Positions 35,556 to 44,935 of a stretch of 53,008 nt of DNA are shown piece by piece. The stretch is taken from contig CAIXED010000036.1 in assembly GCA_903918375.1 (NCBI GenBank), forward strand, positions 1 to 53,008, written 5' to 3'. The notes under the pieces were generated by a model. It worked only from the letters and a program-made list of their open reading frames with translations. It was not told where the DNA came from and did not search any database. Source of the stretch: an uncultured Pseudomonadota bacterium (GTDB taxonomy: Bacteria > Pseudomonadota > Gammaproteobacteria > Methylococcales > Methylomonadaceae). Each line of letters begins with the position of its first letter. The first letter of the stretch is position 1. A program made the position numbers and the translations under genes.

Positions 35556-36269
35556 TTAAAAACTCACAAACACCGAGGCCATCGCTAAATGATGCATGGT
35601 TAATGACGTTTTACCTGTCGAAGCGCTAACCATATCCAAATACTGATTCATATAACCTACCTCAGTTCTAACATTGCCATTAAAACTCCAGCCTAAACCA
35701 GCAAAAGCTCGGTTTTGGTCAAAGCCCGATTTACCGCCCCAATTCGTGGTATTGACCCGATAAAACGCTTCATCCCAAGTGATAAAACTTAAACGTTTTT
35801 CAAAATCGAAGGGATGCATAAATTTAATCATCTGCCTTGGACGCTCACGGACTTGGTCGCCTTGGCCGAAATTACTTTCCCACATGGTTCTGAAGGTCAC
35901 GGTGCCAAAATCAGTCGGCAACACATAACGAAACGCCGGCCAGATATCTTGTTGTGACACATAAGGCTTGCCAATGTTATGGGTCGGCAACCAGGTATAA
36001 CCAGCCCAAATCGTCGCTCTATCGCTCAATGAATAACCGACAGCGGTTCTGACCATGCCTTGATACCATTTACTCCAATCACTATCAAAACGGCTCTGTC
36101 CTTCCAGCCAAACGCGACCTTTCTCCAAAGATGGGTCAATAATTTTCAAACTACCTTCGGCCACACCCTGCACCCAAGCGCCGGTATCTTCGGCAAGCTC
36201 GGCTGCTGATAACGATTGCCCAACACTCAAAGCCAGTAATACTAATGACAAAATAGACTTACGCATCAC
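35556..36269 (-). CDS. DUF2490-like outer-membrane protein
   Basis: This 237-aa protein has a signal peptide (MMRKSILSLVLLALSVGQSL ... AAELAEDTG). Alternating aromatic and polar residues then form predicted beta-strands of a barrel (KWYQGMVRTAVGYSLSDRAT, DQNRAFAGLGWSFNGNVRTE), and the last residue is Phe, as in outer-membrane proteins. The pattern matches the DUF2490 family, for which no function is established. It is transcribed divergently from the PIG-L gene. Confidence 0.75.
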   Translation of the reverse strand: MMRKSILSLVLLALSVGQSLSAAELAEDTGAWVQGVAEGSLKIIDPSLEKGRVWLEGQSRFDSDWSKWYQGMVRTAVGYSLSDRATIWAGYTWLPTHNIGKPYVSQQDIWPAFRYVLPTDFGTVTFRTMWESNFGQGDQVRERPRQMIKFMHPFDFEKRLSFITWDEAFYRVNTTNWGGKSGFDQNRAFAGLGWSFNGNVRTEVGYMNQYLDMVSASTGKTSLTMHHLAMASVFVSF

Positions 36270-36505
36270 ACGCCTCTAAAAACATAAAAAACATTGTTAA
36301 GCTAGAAACATGCCAACTTTTAAACTCTACTAAACTGTGCTCAAAAACACCTGCTAACCAAAAAACGGTCGATTTCAACCAATCCCCGCCGGCTCATATC
36401 AACCAATTCAATGTTTAACTAGCTCGCTTAGTTAGGTTTATCAACAATGCGCCACATTGGCGTAATTGTTGCTAAGGTTTACTAAAAACCAATTGATTAA
36501 AAACA

Positions 36506-37534
36506 ATGAATAACGCCATTCAAATCGCTTTAATACTGGCTTTGCTATTAGCCTTTCAAGCAAACGCTCAAAGTCGCGGCGAGCAAAACCTAGAAATACG
36601 CCAAGGCGAACGCTTACTGGTATTAGCGCCACATCCTGATGATGAGAGCCTAAGTTCAGCGGGTTTAATCAAACGGGTATTTGAAAATGGCGGTTCGGTG
36701 CGTTCAGTGGTCGTTACAGCTGGTGATGCTTACGTTGGCGCAATCATCAAAGAAACCGGCAAAGCCAATCCTAGCCCAGCCGACTATTTGGATTACGGTG
36801 AGAAACGGCTGGAAGAATCTCGCCGCGCCGCCCAATTACTTGGCCAAGGCTTTGTGCATTTAGATTTGCTCGGTTTCTCCGATGGCAGCATCTATGCCGC
36901 ATTGGTTAATCACTGGCGTCGTAAATACCCGATGCGTTCCGATTACACGGGCTTCGACCATGTGCCATATGCTGAAGCCGAAGATCGCGGGATTGCACAA
37001 GATGGTCAAGATTTACACGATGAGTTATTGGCTATTTTGCGCGAAACCAAACCGACTTTGATCAGTTTTCCCGATGTCATGGAAAATGATTCTGATCATG
37101 CTGGATTAGGGATGTTTGTCTTATTAGCCATTCATGACTGGTTGTCAGAATCTGGTAATAGCCACTTACAACCGCGCTTATTGGCTTATCTAATTCACTG
37201 GCAACACGGTTGGCCGAAAGGTTCAGACTATGGCGTGGCATTAGATTGGAGTGATCAGCCTTTATATTTACCTGACGATTTACCGTTAAGAGGCCATAGC
37301 CGCGAATGCTTAACGCTTAACACTCAAGAAATTAACTTAAAACGCCAAGTGCTGGGCCAATATCAAACACAACAACGAGCGATGGGGGATTTTTTATCGG
37401 CCTTTGTTCGTAAAACCGAATGTTTTACAGTGCTAAACCCTAGCAGTAGTCGAGGTATTAACAATGTGCTTGAACATTGGCGACATTCGCGAAAGAGTTT
37501 CGACTACCATCCGATGACGCGGCGAAAAATTTGA
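36506..37534 (+). CDS. PIG-L family deacetylase, secreted
   Basis: This 342-aa protein has a signal peptide (ALLLAFQANAQS) and the zinc/catalytic motif APHPDDESLSSAG, with a later His in NDSDHAGLGMF as the third metal ligand. PIG-L/LmbE enzymes remove acetyl groups from amino sugars and glycan conjugates. The exported form suggests a cell-envelope or extracellular glycan substrate, which is not known here. The gene is complete and lies outside the transposons. Confidence 0.86.
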   Translation: MNNAIQIALILALLLAFQANAQSRGEQNLEIRQGERLLVLAPHPDDESLSSAGLIKRVFENGGSVRSVVVTAGDAYVGAIIKETGKANPSPADYLDYGEKRLEESRRAAQLLGQGFVHLDLLGFSDGSIYAALVNHWRRKYPMRSDYTGFDHVPYAEAEDRGIAQDGQDLHDELLAILRETKPTLISFPDVMENDSDHAGLGMFVLLAIHDWLSESGNSHLQPRLLAYLIHWQHGWPKGSDYGVALDWSDQPLYLPDDLPLRGHSRECLTLNTQEINLKRQVLGQYQTQQRAMGDFLSAFVRKTECFTVLNPSSSRGINNVLEHWRHSRKSFDYHPMTRRKI

Positions 37535-37586
37535 ATCGGTGACTGATAGAAACGCCCAATCATAAAATTGAGCAGGGATTTTGCTG

Positions 37587-37697
37587 ATGAGCTATTTCAG
37601 ATTGTTTCAAACTACTAGCGTTTTAAGCGTGGTATGTCTGTTTTTTAGCCGGCCATTGATAGCCGATACTCACAGCATTGATGGCACGAGTTGTTGA
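37587..37697 (+). pseudogene. Truncated signal-peptide gene
   Basis: The frame begins MSYFRLFQTTSVLSVVCLFF and SRPLIADTHS before a premature stop at 37695. It looks like the start of an exported protein that lost its body by deletion or frameshift. No downstream frame resumes it. Confidence 0.45.
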
Positions 37698-37833
37698 ATA
37701 TTCGTTATCGGATCTGACTAAGGCTAATCAGTTTTTTGATCTTACCAAAAGCGGACTGGCTTGATTTTGCTAACACATCAAAGATATGTCGGTGTATACA
37801 GACTGTTCAATTGTTTTATGAAATGAGGCTCAG

Positions 37834-37929
37834 ATGAAGAAATTACTACTTGCAATATTCGCTGTTCTCCTCATTATCGAGGAATGGCTCTGGGATGGGC
37901 TTAATCACCTAGCCCATAAGCTAGGGTGA
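37834..37929 (+). pseudogene. Truncated 'EEWLWD' membrane protein, cut by Tn3-family element
   Basis: The frame reads MKKLLLAIFAVLLIIEEWLW then DGLNHLAHKLG, and stops at a TGA created by the left inverted repeat at 37924. The N-terminal membrane segment followed by EEWLWD is, as I recall, the usual opening of a small proteobacterial membrane protein family of about 100-140 aa. So the rest was displaced by the transposon. It has a good upstream GAGG. Confidence 0.6.
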
Positions 37930-37960
37930 CCGTAAGGATTCCTCCGTAAATGAGTAACAT
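37924..37960 (+). repeat. Left terminal inverted repeat (IRL)
   Basis: The repeat starts gggtgaccgtaaggattcct and ends agtaacat. It matches the right repeat in reverse with two changes. Confidence 0.93.
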
Positions 37961-38045
37961 CTATTTTCCATAGCTAAATCGAATCCCTCTTTGAAGTCAA
38001 TCGGTAGCACTATAAGACTTATAGTCTTGGTATAGGTCGCTCGAA

Positions 38046-38480
38046 TTACCGCTTGATGGCAAGGATCACAACCCCACTGGCAACAAGGGCAATGCCAAGC
38101 CAATCACGCAAGGATGGGCGCTCGTCGAGAAATACGAAAGCGAAAATTGCAACAAGAACAAGACTGAACTTGTCCACCGGTGCGACCTTGGAGGCATCAC
38201 CTATTTGCAGAGCCCGAAAATAACAGACCCAAGAGAGCCCGGTAGCTAAACCGGACAGGCCAAGAAAGCCCCATGTCTTTGGTGAGAACACAAACGGGTT
38301 ACTCCATTTACCGGCGAACCAGACAAAGCAAGAAAGCACTATGACGATGATAAAGGTGCGGATAAGTGTTGCCAGATCGGAATCAACACCCCGAATTCCG
38401 ATCTTCGCAAAGATCGCCGTAAGGGCGGCAAATACGGCGGAGAGCGCTGCCCAGAAGAACCAACTGCTTGAGGTTGCCAT
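38046..38480 (-). CDS. Half-size EamA/DMT transporter
   Basis: This 144-aa membrane protein has four to five helices and one EamA unit (WAALSAVFAALTAIFAKIGI ... DEPSLRDWLGIALVASG-type end, here DERPSLRDWLGIALVASGVV). Such half-size proteins work as dimers. The substrate is unknown. Ten bases separate it from the upstream duplicated membrane protein, so the two form a unit controlled by the 38983-39069 module. Confidence 0.83.
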   Translation of the reverse strand: MATSSSWFFWAALSAVFAALTAIFAKIGIRGVDSDLATLIRTFIIVIVLSCFVWFAGKWSNPFVFSPKTWGFLGLSGLATGLSWVCYFRALQIGDASKVAPVDKFSLVLVAIFAFVFLDERPSLRDWLGIALVASGVVILAIKR

Positions 38481-38490
38481 GATGGGATAC

Positions 38491-38955
38491 CTAGCGTTGA
38501 ATCAAGGAACTTGCAGGAAGCCAGTCCCTATTGGATGATAGGTTAGCGCTTTGATGTGTATTTGTAGCGATATGATGTTTATAAAACTCATAACAAATAA
38601 CCCAAAGCGAATACACAGTAATCCTGCCCCAAAAATCCACAAAAACGATAGTGTCAGGCGTATTGCTGATTTTGTCAAAATATGCCAAAACAAGAAAAAG
38701 AGGAATATTTATACATACTATGGTTAAGACAATAGCTCTTAAGCGTTTGGATGTTGCAATATATTTCAAATAAATGGCAAAACCAATAAACCACATTGAA
38801 TATACAGTGAACCTTCCCCAAAAATCAATAAATACAGCTGCTTTGGGAGCGGTACTCAGCAAATCGAAATAAGCTAAAAGCAAAAATAACAGCGTGTTGC
38901 CAACCACTAAAAATGCGAGGATATGCTCAAGCGTTCTTTTATATTCAATTTTCAT
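38491..38955 (-). CDS. Membrane protein with internal tandem duplication
   Basis: This 154-aa protein consists of two similar halves. The first contains LLFLLLAYFDLLSTAPKAAV followed by FIDFWGRFTVYSMWFIGFAI. The second contains PLFLVLAYFDKISNTPDTIV followed by FVDFWGRITVYSLWVICYEF. Each half gives two membrane helices, so the protein has four and arose by gene duplication. I recognise no family. It is transcribed from a promoter region matching that of the PepSY/two-component operon, so it is probably part of the same response. Confidence 0.75.
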   Translation of the reverse strand: MKIEYKRTLEHILAFLVVGNTLLFLLLAYFDLLSTAPKAAVFIDFWGRFTVYSMWFIGFAIYLKYIATSKRLRAIVLTIVCINIPLFLVLAYFDKISNTPDTIVFVDFWGRITVYSLWVICYEFYKHHIATNTHQSANLSSNRDWLPASSLIQR

Positions 38956-38982
38956 AAGTAATTCCTAAATAAACCATATTTT

Positions 38983-39069
38983 TCAGGCGAGATTGCCTTA
39001 CTTGGGCTATAGGATAGCTTCTCGCACATTACAGAAAGCCTTCCGAAACTATACCATTTCGTAATGTTT
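38983..39069 (-). promoter_or_regulatory. Regulatory module copy 2 (matches 47377-47463)
   Basis: An 87-bp block upstream of the duplicated membrane protein gene shares its layout with the block upstream of the PepSY gene: tcaggcg, attgcct, cattacagaa, aaactata and gtaatgtt at identical spacing. The cattacagaa/gtaatg pair is an imperfect inverted repeat typical of OmpR-type response-regulator sites. It is likely bound by the response regulator at 46287. Confidence 0.7.
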
Positions 39070-39250
39070 AGCTTTTCCGGCTGATCGGCTCCGTTTATGC
39101 CGGAGCCCATGTAAGTTAATCTTTGATGGGTCGTTTAAGTATGTTCAGCTCAAATTACTTCAGGATAAATGATCGCTTCACAGTTTTATCCGACACCATA
39201 GCTTGAGAGGGCGGGTGATTTTTTCAGTTTCGGGAAAGCGCGTGTCATAC

Positions 39251-42200
39251 TCATTTGCCCCCAATTTCATGGTGCGTTTGGTTTCTATCCAGTTGTATTC
39301 TCCGCATGACAAAATAAACGGTGGGCGTTGCGACCAGGGACAGGAGCAAGGAAAGGGTTAACGCACCAATCACCGCAATAGCCAATGGTTTAAGCATATC
39401 CGACCCAGCGCCGATGCCATAAGCCAAAGGCAATAAACCTAACGCCGCTGCCAACGACGTCATCAAAACCGGACGTAACCGCCGCCGCCCTGATTCCACC
39501 AGCGCATCCTCCAAACTTTGCCCTTGCGCTTCAAAACGGTGTACCGAATCCAACATCAGGATACCGTTTTTCGCAACTACGCCAATACCAATGATCGCAC
39601 CTAACAATGACACTATATTGACGGAAGTCCCTGTCAAATACCAAGCTAGAACAGTTCCGAACATAGCCAATAGGGAGCCGAACACGATGGCGATGGGTTC
39701 ATAGAATGATCGAAACTCGATCAATAACACGGTGAACACCAGAAACACTGAGGCTAATAGCACCACCAGCAAATTATGAAATGATTCCTGTTGCTGCTGA
39801 AAGAGACCGCCAAATCCCAGCACCGCTGGCGGAAGCGTTTGATCCTGACTGAGCTTTGCCTTGATTTCGCTGATGGCGCTGCCCAGGTCACGGTTTTCCA
39901 GGCGGGCAGAAATGGCCACTAGTTGCCTAAGGTCTTCGCGTTGCAGCTCCAACTGCCCTGGTTCGGTGACTACATCGGCGACTTGCGATAACTTGACTGT
40001 CCTGCCATCTAAAGACCGCAACAATAATTCACGCAAGTTGGCGATTTGACTGGTTGTGTCTGTAGCCATCCTGACCCGGATGTTGACGACGCGGTCACCT
40101 TCCAATACATAAGAGACTTTTTGTCCGAGCATGGCCGTGCTGACCGCCATGCCCACATCGTTGACGGTCAGGCCAAACCGTTGGGCATCCGTAGACCGTA
40201 CCCGTATACTTAACGAGGCGCCGGTGGTTTCCAAGCCGTCGAAGGTATCGACCACACCTGCTATTTTGCCAAGTTCAGCTTCGATTTGCGGCGCTTTCTG
40301 CTTGAGCCATTCAACATCGGTGGAGAAGAGCTTGATTTCAATAGGTCGGGGCGACCAAGTTAAATCGCCGATAAGGTCTCCGAGGATACCCGCAAATTCC
40401 CAATGAAGTCCGGGGACCGCCGTATGAAGTTGCTTGCGGAGATCGGCCACCACTTCGTCGGTTTTCCGTTGACGCTTCGATTTTAATTTGACCAAAAAAT
40501 CCCCTTTGTGCGCTTGCGAAATACCTAACGCCAGCCTCGCGCCCGTGCGCCGCGAATAACTATCAAGCTCTGGTATCGCGCGCAAAATGGTCTCTGCTTG
40601 GCGTAATTGCCGGTCAGTTTCACTCAAACTGGTGCCCCAGGGGGAGTGATAATCAATCACGAAGCCCCCTTCGTCCATAAAAGGCAGGAACTCGCTTTCC
40701 AAACGTCCAAAAAGCCAGATACCCAGCGCCAGTATCAATACGCAACCCAACAAAACGCTTCCGGCTTGCTTGACTGCGGAGCGTAAGATTTTTTCATAGC
40801 CATTAATGATCCGTTTCAGCCAACTTAAATGCTCTTCTTTTGGGTCAACAAGTGTGAGTTGGTCCGGTGATTTTTTATCGGTAGGCATCCATCTAGCCGC
40901 CAATGAGGGAATCAGCGTCACTGCCAATAGTAACGAAGTCAACAACGAAACCACCATGGTTAACGCCAAAGCCCTGAAAAAGCTACCGGCCACACCGTCG
41001 AGAAAGGCCAGCGGTATGAACACCACCACCGGTGTTAGGGTCGAAGCCAGCAAAGGCCGTAATATTTCTCCTAATGCCTGCTTCACAGCTTCAAGTCGTT
41101 GTACACCAGCGGAAATTTTTTCATGAACGGCTTCAACAACTACGATAGCATCATCAATGATCAAGCCAATCGCGGCAGCGATGCCGCCCAATGTCATTAA
41201 GTTGAAGCTGAGCCCCATAACGCGCAGCACGAGCAAAGTTATCAAGACGGTGGCCGGAATTACCACCGCCGCGATCAAGGTGGCACCCCAATTTCGCAAA
41301 AAAACGTAGAGGATGGCGATAGAAAGAACCAAGCCTAAGATAATAGCCTCCCAGACACTCTGGATGGATTCACCCACTAACAACGACTGGTCATAGAAGA
41401 CGGACACTTGCATATCCGGCGGTAGCGCCTTTTTGAGCGTTTCCATCTCCTGGTTAAGTTGTCTGACAATATCCAGGGTACTACCATCCGGTTGGCTGTA
41501 AACATTGAGCAGGACGGCATTAACGCCATTGGCAGTGACAATGTTAAAAACTGGCTCTTGAGAACGTTCAACCCTCGCGAAATCCCTAATGCGGATGGGA
41601 TGTGCGGTCGCTGTAATGGTTGGTATCACACCTGGCGTTGGGATAAGGCCGGGGATGACAGTTGAGACGGTCAGGTTTTCTATCTCTTCGATGCTATGAA
41701 CGCGGCCGTCCACCACGGTCAGGTACAGTTTATAGTCTTCTTCAAGCATACCGGTCGGCGTGATTAGGCTGTTCCTGATGAGCGCGTCGGTGACTTGGGT
41801 GAGGCTCAGGTTCAGCGCCTGTAAGCGCAAGGGATCGACGATGACGTGATATTCAGGCGCACGGCCACCGACAATACCAGTACGGGCAACCCCAGGAATG
41901 CGTAATAGCCGGGGCTGTAACGTATAACGGGCAGTTTCCCAGAGTTCTGTGAGCTTATGGTTTGGTCCCGTCAAACTGAGGCCAGCCACCGGAAAGGCGG
42001 CAAAAGTCAGCCGCCAAACCGCTGAGGTTGCGGTAGCCGGTAGCGCTTTTTGGACGACACCAAGACGGCCTTGGACAAAGAGTTCGGCCTGCACCATGTC
42101 CGTTTTCCAGGTGAAAAACACATTGATTTCAGCCGAGCCACGTCCCGTTTTCGAGCGCACGGTGCGTACGCCAGGGATGTCTTTCATCGCTTCTTCGACA

Positions 42201-42418
42201 GGTCGGGTGATGGTGGCCATCATTTCATTGGCAGGCATCACACCGTTATCAATCAAGATAACCACGCGCGGGAAATTGGTTTGGGGGAAAATCGAAGATG
42301 GCATCCCAAGCGCGGCATAGACCCCGCCCAGGCATAACGCGACACAGATAAAAGCGATGGCCAAGCTGTGACGGATCGCAAAGGATGGCTGCATGGATAC
42401 AGTAGAATCTGGTTTCAT
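39251..42418 (-). CDS. RND efflux transporter permease
   Basis: This 1055-aa inner-membrane protein has twelve predicted helices and two large periplasmic loops. The fourth-helix motif GLIIDDAIVVVEAVHEK carries the proton-relay aspartate pair common in multidrug-type RND pumps. The DFGxIVDGA signature of CzcA-type metal pumps is not evident, so substrate class is open. The gene overlaps the membrane-fusion gene by four bases, and the outer-membrane factor and regulators lie in the same operon. It would export a compound from the periplasm or membrane through the TolC-like factor. Confidence 0.93.
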   Translation of the reverse strand: MKPDSTVSMQPSFAIRHSLAIAFICVALCLGGVYAALGMPSSIFPQTNFPRVVILIDNGVMPANEMMATITRPVEEAMKDIPGVRTVRSKTGRGSAEINVFFTWKTDMVQAELFVQGRLGVVQKALPATATSAVWRLTFAAFPVAGLSLTGPNHKLTELWETARYTLQPRLLRIPGVARTGIVGGRAPEYHVIVDPLRLQALNLSLTQVTDALIRNSLITPTGMLEEDYKLYLTVVDGRVHSIEEIENLTVSTVIPGLIPTPGVIPTITATAHPIRIRDFARVERSQEPVFNIVTANGVNAVLLNVYSQPDGSTLDIVRQLNQEMETLKKALPPDMQVSVFYDQSLLVGESIQSVWEAIILGLVLSIAILYVFLRNWGATLIAAVVIPATVLITLLVLRVMGLSFNLMTLGGIAAAIGLIIDDAIVVVEAVHEKISAGVQRLEAVKQALGEILRPLLASTLTPVVVFIPLAFLDGVAGSFFRALALTMVVSLLTSLLLAVTLIPSLAARWMPTDKKSPDQLTLVDPKEEHLSWLKRIINGYEKILRSAVKQAGSVLLGCVLILALGIWLFGRLESEFLPFMDEGGFVIDYHSPWGTSLSETDRQLRQAETILRAIPELDSYSRRTGARLALGISQAHKGDFLVKLKSKRQRKTDEVVADLRKQLHTAVPGLHWEFAGILGDLIGDLTWSPRPIEIKLFSTDVEWLKQKAPQIEAELGKIAGVVDTFDGLETTGASLSIRVRSTDAQRFGLTVNDVGMAVSTAMLGQKVSYVLEGDRVVNIRVRMATDTTSQIANLRELLLRSLDGRTVKLSQVADVVTEPGQLELQREDLRQLVAISARLENRDLGSAISEIKAKLSQDQTLPPAVLGFGGLFQQQQESFHNLLVVLLASVFLVFTVLLIEFRSFYEPIAIVFGSLLAMFGTVLAWYLTGTSVNIVSLLGAIIGIGVVAKNGILMLDSVHRFEAQGQSLEDALVESGRRRLRPVLMTSLAAALGLLPLAYGIGAGSDMLKPLAIAVIGALTLSLLLSLVATPTVYFVMRRIQLDRNQTHHEIGGK

Positions 42419-43488
42419 TTTACCACGCGGATACGCGTCTCAGGCGGTAGGCCATACACGCCTTCGGTGACGACCGTCATGCCTTCCCGAATACCTTCAC
42501 CTTCCACCTCGACAAAATTACCATCACGCAAACCCAGCTTAACCATTTTCTGTTTAGCCCGCTCACCCTCGACCAAGGCAATCAGGCTTGTGTTCTCGTT
42601 TGTTACCACGCTTTTGATCGGCACGGCCAAGCGTTGTAGCCGCTCTTCGACGACGATACGCGCAGTAACAAATTGGCCTGGACGCACGCCAGAACCAGCA
42701 TCTAGGGAAACCCGGACCAGTACCGTATCGCTAAGAGGATCAATTTGTGGACTGATAAAAGCCACTTTGCTTTCTTGAACGGGTTTAGAATCGGTACCAT
42801 TCTGCGTTTCGGTACCGGCGTAGATTTTTACTGGCTGTCCCAAGTTTAGTGCTACTGCTTCTTGACTGGGTACCCTGAGTGCAATGTCTAAGCGATCAAG
42901 ATCAATCAAATCAGCCAACACGGCGTTCAAGCCCACTGCCTCGCCAATTTTAAAATGGATTGCCGTCACGGTGCCGGATAAAGGCGCTGTGATCTGTAAC
43001 AGTTCACGTTGAGTTTGGGCGTTGGACAAATCTTTACGAGCGGCTTGGAGAAGTTGTTCAGCTTCATCAAAAAGTTTGCGTGAAATATTATCGGTAGCGA
43101 TTAACTCCTGTTTACGGGCAAAATTTTTCTGTGCAAAATCGACAGCAACTTTGGCTTTGGCGATCAACGCATCGGCTGTCCGGGTATCCAGTTCGAATAA
43201 TCGCGTTCCTTTTTGTACGCGTTGGCCTTCCTCACAGTAGACTTGATTGAGGATTCCCAAGATCGGTGCGGCAATTTTTGAACTTGCGGGTAGTTTGCCA
43301 TTTATCGCCGGTTGCGGTTCTACCATGCCATAAGCCATCACATACCGACGTAAGGTCGTCTGTGTAACCTTTCCAATTTGTACAGCCACATCAGTAACAA
43401 TTTCCGGCTCATCAGCCGATAGAGGTCTGTTCTGTATTAAGATACAGAACAGTATTGTGGCCATTGTCAGCCATCTGGCTCGTTTCAT
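42415..43488 (-). CDS. RND membrane-fusion protein (adaptor)
   Basis: This 357-aa adaptor has an N-terminal signal region (LTMATILFCILIQNRPLSAD), a lipoyl-like half (IAAPILGILNQVYCEEGQRV), a coiled-coil (AKAKVAVDFAQKNFARKQEL) and the second lipoyl half (LLQITAPLSGTVTAIHFKIG). A barrel and membrane-proximal domain ending GVYGLPPETRIRVVK follows. It bridges the RND pump and the outer-membrane factor. Overlaps of one base with the upstream gene and four with the pump show translational coupling. Confidence 0.92.
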   Translation of the reverse strand: MKRARWLTMATILFCILIQNRPLSADEPEIVTDVAVQIGKVTQTTLRRYVMAYGMVEPQPAINGKLPASSKIAAPILGILNQVYCEEGQRVQKGTRLFELDTRTADALIAKAKVAVDFAQKNFARKQELIATDNISRKLFDEAEQLLQAARKDLSNAQTQRELLQITAPLSGTVTAIHFKIGEAVGLNAVLADLIDLDRLDIALRVPSQEAVALNLGQPVKIYAGTETQNGTDSKPVQESKVAFISPQIDPLSDTVLVRVSLDAGSGVRPGQFVTARIVVEERLQRLAVPIKSVVTNENTSLIALVEGERAKQKMVKLGLRDGNFVEVEGEGIREGMTVVTEGVYGLPPETRIRVVK

Positions 43489-44897
43489 TAGGGTATTTTC
43501 CTGTTGGCATAATCGGCAATTGATGCAGTGCTGAGCAACGATGTGAGGGGAATGCGCAAGGTGTCTTCCAGCACATTAAGGGTTTGCTGGGTTTCGACCA
43601 GGACATCTAACCGAGCACGTTCAGCGACGGCGGCTTCCAATTGTGCCCCGAGCAGGGCAAGTTGGTCGGTCTCCCCTATCTTAGTTAGGGCTTGAATGGT
43701 TTTCAGGTTCTCTCGCTGGATATGGATTTGCTTTTCAGCATCATCCCATTTAGTCATTACCGCTGCGACACCGGCATGAACTTTATCGATTTCACCGAGG
43801 ATACGGAATTGCAATGCTTCAAACCGGACAGCAATTTCACGCCGCTTCGCTTCCGCTTCAGCGATGGGGCCTTGGTTTTGATGTAAAATCGGCAACTGTA
43901 ACGTAGTCAAACCGAGTGACCAACGATGCTCACCCATTTCCCACGCATACGCCGGGTTAACTTGGATGTTGGGGTACTGATTGGCGGTTTCGAGTTGTAA
44001 AGCGGATTGCGCGGCAGAGTAATCCGCCAGTGCCGCCAACACATCGGGACGACTTAACAAGGCATGCTCTTTAAGTTTGGCGACCGGAATCGTTTTCAGA
44101 TTTGGCGGTGCGGAAAGGTTGCTGAAATCAAGTTCTATCCCGTTGAGTCCATCAACCGGTATGCCAATAGCAGTAGCCAACAGAACCCGGCTTTCTGCCG
44201 TTCTTTTTTGAGCCGCACTTTCGTTCAACTTTAATTGGTTAAGGACAATATGTGAACGTATTAGCTCAAGATGGCTAATTTCGCCGACAGACCGCTGTTG
44301 TTCCAGCCGTTGCACGATCGACTGTTGAATACCGAGTTGCTGATTGATTAGCCGTTCAGCTTCGGTAGCCGCATAGGCTTCCAATAAAGCCAAACGCAAT
44401 CGACCCCTAACCATCCAGGCCGCATCTATCACCCTTAAACGGGCAGCATCAGTGAGGTGTTCGGTTTTATCGATGCGGAAACCGCGCTTACCTGCGGTTT
44501 CGATGGGGATATTTATCGCGCTGGCCGCAATCCAGGGAACTGCCGCGGTCGCAAGATTACGTATCCAGGTTGGGGTAACCGATATGGTGGGATTGGGCCG
44601 TTGGCCAGCCGTTTTAATCGCTGCATCCGCCGTGTCTGCTTGTGCCCTAGCTAAAGCAAGATCGGGATGGTAGTAAATCGCAGCTAAACTGAGTTTATCT
44701 AAATTCCATTTACAATTTGACCAACCCGTTTCCGGGCCAAGCACGGTCTCGATAAATTGTTTTAAATTTGCATTAGCCAGCGAGCGAGTTTCGAGACTCG
44801 CGATAGACTCAGAAGGAATGAGCGGGCGATCTTGAAAACGCGCACAGCTCATCAAGGACAAGCTTATGCTGATGAATAGCGCAATAGTTCGTTGCAT
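43488..44897 (-). CDS. TolC-like outer-membrane factor, lipoprotein
   Basis: I start at ATG 44897, giving MQRTIALFISISLSLMSCAR, a lipoprotein signal with lipobox LMSC; an ATG at 44948 lies inside the sensor-kinase gene. The 469-aa protein has the two helical repeats of outer-membrane efflux proteins (AQADTADAAIKTAGQRPNPT and AAQSALQLETANQYPNIQVN). It forms the exit duct of the tripartite pump. It lies 38 bases after the kinase stop. Confidence 0.92.
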   Translation of the reverse strand: MQRTIALFISISLSLMSCARFQDRPLIPSESIASLETRSLANANLKQFIETVLGPETGWSNCKWNLDKLSLAAIYYHPDLALARAQADTADAAIKTAGQRPNPTISVTPTWIRNLATAAVPWIAASAINIPIETAGKRGFRIDKTEHLTDAARLRVIDAAWMVRGRLRLALLEAYAATEAERLINQQLGIQQSIVQRLEQQRSVGEISHLELIRSHIVLNQLKLNESAAQKRTAESRVLLATAIGIPVDGLNGIELDFSNLSAPPNLKTIPVAKLKEHALLSRPDVLAALADYSAAQSALQLETANQYPNIQVNPAYAWEMGEHRWSLGLTTLQLPILHQNQGPIAEAEAKRREIAVRFEALQFRILGEIDKVHAGVAAVMTKWDDAEKQIHIQRENLKTIQALTKIGETDQLALLGAQLEAAVAERARLDVLVETQQTLNVLEDTLRIPLTSLLSTASIADYANRKIP

Positions 44898-44935
44898 CGT
44901 GTTAAATTTCGACAAGGTAATGTGTTGGTAGGCGT

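Noticed and set aside
38046-38480. EamA gene truncated from a full-length transporter
   Set aside because: Half-size EamA proteins of ~140 aa are a known form; start, length and helices are consistent.
39087-39107. ggctccg...cggagcc hairpin as terminator of the efflux operon
   Set aside because: No T-run follows on the transcribed strand; may be chance.
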